A stretch of DNA of 64,000 bases, taken from assembly GCF_042648365.1 (NCBI RefSeq), contig NZ_JBHRXI010000001.1, forward strand, positions 186,001 through 250,000, in the 5' to 3' direction. Positions 61,369 to 64,000 of the stretch are shown here, in pieces. The stretch comes from Lutimaribacter_A marinistellae (lineage in GTDB: Bacteria; Pseudomonadota; Alphaproteobacteria; Rhodobacterales; Rhodobacteraceae). Below the pieces are notes generated by a model, which saw only the letters and a list, made by a program, of their open reading frames with translations, was not told the DNA's origin and did no database searches. The position numbers and the translations under genes are program-made. Numbering within the stretch: position 1 is the first letter of the stretch; each line of letters starts with the position of its first letter.

Positions 61369-63311
61369 AACGCAATCCCCGCGAGCTTGAACAGACGCAC
61401 AAGACCTTCAGCCGCCGCGCCCTGCTGGTGGGCGGTATCCAGGCCGCCATGATCGGCACGCTGGCCATGCGCATGCGGTTCATGCAGGTCGATCAGGCCG
61501 ACCAGTTCCGCCTGCTGGCCGAGGAAAACCGCATCAACATCCGCCTGGTCCCACCCACGCGTGGCGAGATCTTCGACCGCGAGGGGCGCGTGCTGGGCCG
61601 CAACATTCCCTCCTACCGCGTCGTGCTGGTGCCCGAGGATGCCGGCGACGTCGACAAGGTGATCGCCGATCTGGCCCAGCTCGTGCAGCTCGACCCCGAA
61701 GAGCTGGAACGCGCCCGCACCGAGATGCGCCGCTCGCCGCCCTTCCTGCCCATCACGCTGGCCGATCAGGTCACGTGGGAGGATATCTCCCGCGTTGCGG
61801 TCAACGCCCCCGCGCTGCCCGGCATCACGCCCGAGGTGGGCCTGACCCGCGTCTATCCCCGGCACGAGGACCTGGCCCATGTGGTGGGCTATGTCGGCCC
61901 GGTCAGCGACTATGATCTCAACCAGCTGGAAGACCCCGAACCGGTGCTGCGCATCCCGCGTTTCCAGATCGGAAAGGTCGGGCTCGAGGCCAAGCATGAA
62001 TCGCTCCTGCGCGGCAAGGCGGGCTCCAAGCGGGTCGAGGTCAACGCCTCGGGCCGCGTCATGCGCGAGCTTGACCGGCGCGAGGGCGAACCCGGTGCCG
62101 ACCTGCAACTGACCATCGACGCCGACCTGCAGGAATACACCCAGGCCCGGCTGGCCGGTGAAAGCGCCGCCGCCGTCGTGCTGGATTGCGAAACCGGCGA
62201 TCTGCGCGCCATCTCCTCGGCGCCCAGCTTCGACCCCAACCTCTTTGTCCGCGGCATCTCGGTCCCGGATTACCGCAGCCTGACCGAAGACAAGTACCGC
62301 CCGCTTGCCAACAAGACGGTGCAGGGCGTCTACCCGCCCGGCTCCACCTTCAAGATGATCACCGCGATGGCCGCGCTCGAAGAGGGGCTGATCGGCCCCG
62401 ACGAAACGGTCTATTGCCCCGGCTTCCTCGAGGTCAGCGGCCGCCGGTTCCATTGCTGGAAACGCGGCGGGCACGGTCATGTGAACCTCGAGAACTCGCT
62501 GAAGCAAAGCTGCGACGTCTATTACTACGACCTCGCTCTCAAGGTCGGCATCGACAAGATCTCGGCCATGGCCAACCGCTTCGGTCTTGGCGTGCGGCAC
62601 GACCTGCCCATGTCGGCCGTGGCCGCGGGCCTTGCCCCCGACCGCGCGTGGAAACGCCGCGTGCATGACCAGGAATGGCTGGTGGGCGATACCGCCAACG
62701 CCTCGATCGGGCAGGGCTACATGCTGGCCTCGCCGCTGCAACTGGCGGTCATGACCGCGCGCATCGCCACCGGGCGCGAGGTAGCCCCGCGCCTGGTGAA
62801 ATCGGTCAACGGCATCGAACAGCCCTCTGGCGCCGGGGAACCGCTCGGCATGAACGAGAACAACCTGCGCAAGATGCGCCGCGCGATGTACGCGGTGTCG
62901 AACGACCGGCGCGGGACAGCTTATGGCAGCCGCATCATCGAAGACGCCTACCGCATGGCGGGCAAGACCGGCACCAGCCAGGTCCGCAACATCACCGCCG
63001 CCGAACGTGCCGCGGGCGTGATCCGGAACGAGGATCTGCCGTGGGAACGGCGCGACCACGCGCTGTTCGTGGGCTTCGCGCCCTATGAAAACCCGCGCTA
63101 CGCGGTGTCGGTCGTTGTCGAACATGGCGGCGGCGGGTCCCGCGCGGCCGCGCCAGTGGCGCGCGACGTGTTGCTGCAGGCGCTCTATGGCGGCACGCCG
63201 CCGCTCGACGCCTATCCGCAAAAGGACCGCTCGCGCATCGAGGCGCAACAGGAACGCCTCGAACGCGAGCGCCGCCCCCGCGCCCGCCCGAACGAGAGCG
63301 ACCGCGCATGA
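61365..63311 (+). CDS. mrdA: Penicillin-binding protein 2 (elongation transpeptidase)
   Basis: 648-aa class B PBP that cross-links peptidoglycan during elongation with RodA. An N-terminal helix (RALLVGGIQAAMIGTLAMRM) is followed by the PBP dimerisation domain (ENRINIRLVPPTRGEIFDREGRVLG). The transpeptidase has SxxK in YPPGSTFKMITAM, SxN as KQSCDVYYYD (SCD, usual for PBP2), and KTG in MAGKTGTSQVRN. The tail is rich in Arg/Glu/Pro. Overlaps (ATGA) on both sides couple it to mreD and rodA. Confidence 0.96.
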   Translation: MKRNPRELEQTHKTFSRRALLVGGIQAAMIGTLAMRMRFMQVDQADQFRLLAEENRINIRLVPPTRGEIFDREGRVLGRNIPSYRVVLVPEDAGDVDKVIADLAQLVQLDPEELERARTEMRRSPPFLPITLADQVTWEDISRVAVNAPALPGITPEVGLTRVYPRHEDLAHVVGYVGPVSDYDLNQLEDPEPVLRIPRFQIGKVGLEAKHESLLRGKAGSKRVEVNASGRVMRELDRREGEPGADLQLTIDADLQEYTQARLAGESAAAVVLDCETGDLRAISSAPSFDPNLFVRGISVPDYRSLTEDKYRPLANKTVQGVYPPGSTFKMITAMAALEEGLIGPDETVYCPGFLEVSGRRFHCWKRGGHGHVNLENSLKQSCDVYYYDLALKVGIDKISAMANRFGLGVRHDLPMSAVAAGLAPDRAWKRRVHDQEWLVGDTANASIGQGYMLASPLQLAVMTARIATGREVAPRLVKSVNGIEQPSGAGEPLGMNENNLRKMRRAMYAVSNDRRGTAYGSRIIEDAYRMAGKTGTSQVRNITAAERAAGVIRNEDLPWERRDHALFVGFAPYENPRYAVSVVVEHGGGGSRAAAPVARDVLLQALYGGTPPLDAYPQKDRSRIEAQQERLERERRPRARPNESDRA

Positions 63312-64000
63312 GCTATCTCGAGTATAACGTCAAGGCGACCCCCTCGGGCCTGCGCAAGGTTCTCTACATGAACTGGCCGCTGACGCTCCTGCTCATCTCG
63401 ACGGCCTGCGTGGGCTTTCTCATGCTCTACTCGGTCGCGGGCGGCTCCTTCTCGCCCTGGGCCGAGCCGCAGATGAAACGCTTTGCCCTCGGGCTTGCGG
63501 TGATGGGCGCGGTGGCGATGGTACCCATCTGGTTCTGGCGCAACATGGCCGTGGTGGCCTATTGCCTGTCGATCGTGCTGCTGATCGCGGTCGAATTCGT
63601 CGGCGCCACCGGCATGGGCGCCCAGCGCTGGATCGACCTCGGCTTCATGCGCCTGCAACCGTCCGAGCTGACCAAGATCACGCTGGTTATGCTGCTTGCC
63701 GCCTATTACGACTGGCTCCCGGCGCCGCGCACCTCCCGCCCGTTCTGGGTGCTCGTTCCAGTGGTGATGATCCTTCTGCCGACCTTCCTCGTGCTGCGCC
63801 AGCCCGATCTCGGCACCTCGATCCTGCTGTTGACCGCCGGAGGCGGGCTGATGTTCCTTGCCGGCGTGCACTGGGCCTATTTCGCCGCCGTGATCGCGGC
63901 GGGGGTGGGCCTCGTCTCGGCCGTGTTCCAAAGTCGTGGCACGGACTGGCAACTGCTCAAGGATTACCAGTACCGTCGCATCGACACGTTCCTCGACCCC
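63308..64000 (+). CDS. rodA: RodA peptidoglycan glycosyltransferase (SEDS), C-terminus outside window
   Basis: The visible 231 codons encode the N-terminal part of the SEDS polymerase partnering PBP2. Helices include LTLLLISTACVGFLMLYSVAGG and MVPIWFWRNMAVVAYCLSIVLLIAV. The conserved GAQRWIDLGFMRLQPSELTKI and FLVLRQPDLGTSILLL motifs of SEDS proteins are present. Its ATG overlaps the mrdA stop. The gene runs off the window at a point where roughly 60 percent of a typical RodA (about 380 aa) has been read. Confidence 0.95.
   Translation, partial: MSYLEYNVKATPSGLRKVLYMNWPLTLLLISTACVGFLMLYSVAGGSFSPWAEPQMKRFALGLAVMGAVAMVPIWFWRNMAVVAYCLSIVLLIAVEFVGATGMGAQRWIDLGFMRLQPSELTKITLVMLLAAYYDWLPAPRTSRPFWVLVPVVMILLPTFLVLRQPDLGTSILLLTAGGGLMFLAGVHWAYFAAVIAAGVGLVSAVFQSRGTDWQLLKDYQYRRIDTFLDP

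Noticed and set aside
61278..63248. 656-codon open frame antisense to mrdA
   Set aside because: PBP2 motifs are complete on the + strand. The antisense frame is a shadow produced by codon bias.

Overview
The window is about 64 kb of GC-rich chromosome. Gene content, codon style and order point to a marine alphaproteobacterium of the family Rhodobacteraceae (roseobacter group): a TRAP transporter, an archaeal-type class I lysyl-tRNA synthetase, an iron-sulfur photolyase, an NsrR regulator beside a Crp/Fnr-type box, and an mreBCD-mrdA-rodA cell-shape operon. There are no rRNA or tRNA genes, no CRISPR array and no intact insertion sequence. Genes are densely packed, and 4-nt ATGA/GTGA overlaps are common.

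Positions 1-10705 hold the most distinctive region, a divergent catabolic island. Leftward run a GntR/HutC regulator, a LeuC/LeuD-type hydro-lyase pair and a TRAP substrate-binding protein (cut by the window edge). Rightward run six overlapping genes: a tautomerase-SnoaL fusion, HyuB, HyuA, an isochorismatase-fold protein lacking the usual cysteine, an isocitrate-lyase/PEP-mutase family lyase, and a fumarate-reductase-like flavoprotein. Together they suggest ring opening of a cyclic amide, then dehydrogenation, hydration and retro-aldol cleavage of a substituted dicarboxylate. The substrate is unknown.

Positions 10743-17012 hold a complete leftward moxR-DUF58-DUF4381-batA-batB/C-batD operon (MoxR ATPase, von Willebrand factor A and BatD proteins). 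Positions 17119-24760 hold mixed single genes: a membrane-bound spermidine-synthase-like protein, a pyridoxamine-oxidase-fold protein, a cupin, UspA, a small monooxygenase-fold protein, a ParA ATPase and a large beta-helix protein that may be a gene-transfer-agent spike. Positions 24842-35757 carry housekeeping and envelope genes (lysS, GST, TerB-like, L,D-transpeptidase, PhyH, DacB, EamA, nadD, AhpD-like, an outer-membrane barrel, ettA).

Positions 35950-44829 hold two cold-shock genes with closely matching 5' leaders, trxC, a second L,D-transpeptidase next to a DUF4329 protein, a tesA/ybbA/ybbP block, nsrR and a gamma-glutamylcyclotransferase-like gene. Positions 44875-55638 hold gltX, a DUF1801 gene, a metallo-beta-lactamase-fold hydrolase, a DAO-type oxidase, nadE, an 18-unit MORN protein, and an iron-sulfur photolyase coupled to an SDR. 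Positions 55757-64000 hold leuA behind a leucine-rich leader peptide, rlmJ, and the mreB-mreC-mreD-mrdA-rodA operon, with rodA cut by the window end.

Beyond the protein genes, four non-coding signals stand out. They are a four-hairpin intergenic repeat present twice, each copy just downstream of a gene in the same orientation; the shared cold-shock leaders; the leuA leader peptide with its alternative hairpins; and inverted repeats in the divergent promoter of the catabolic island.
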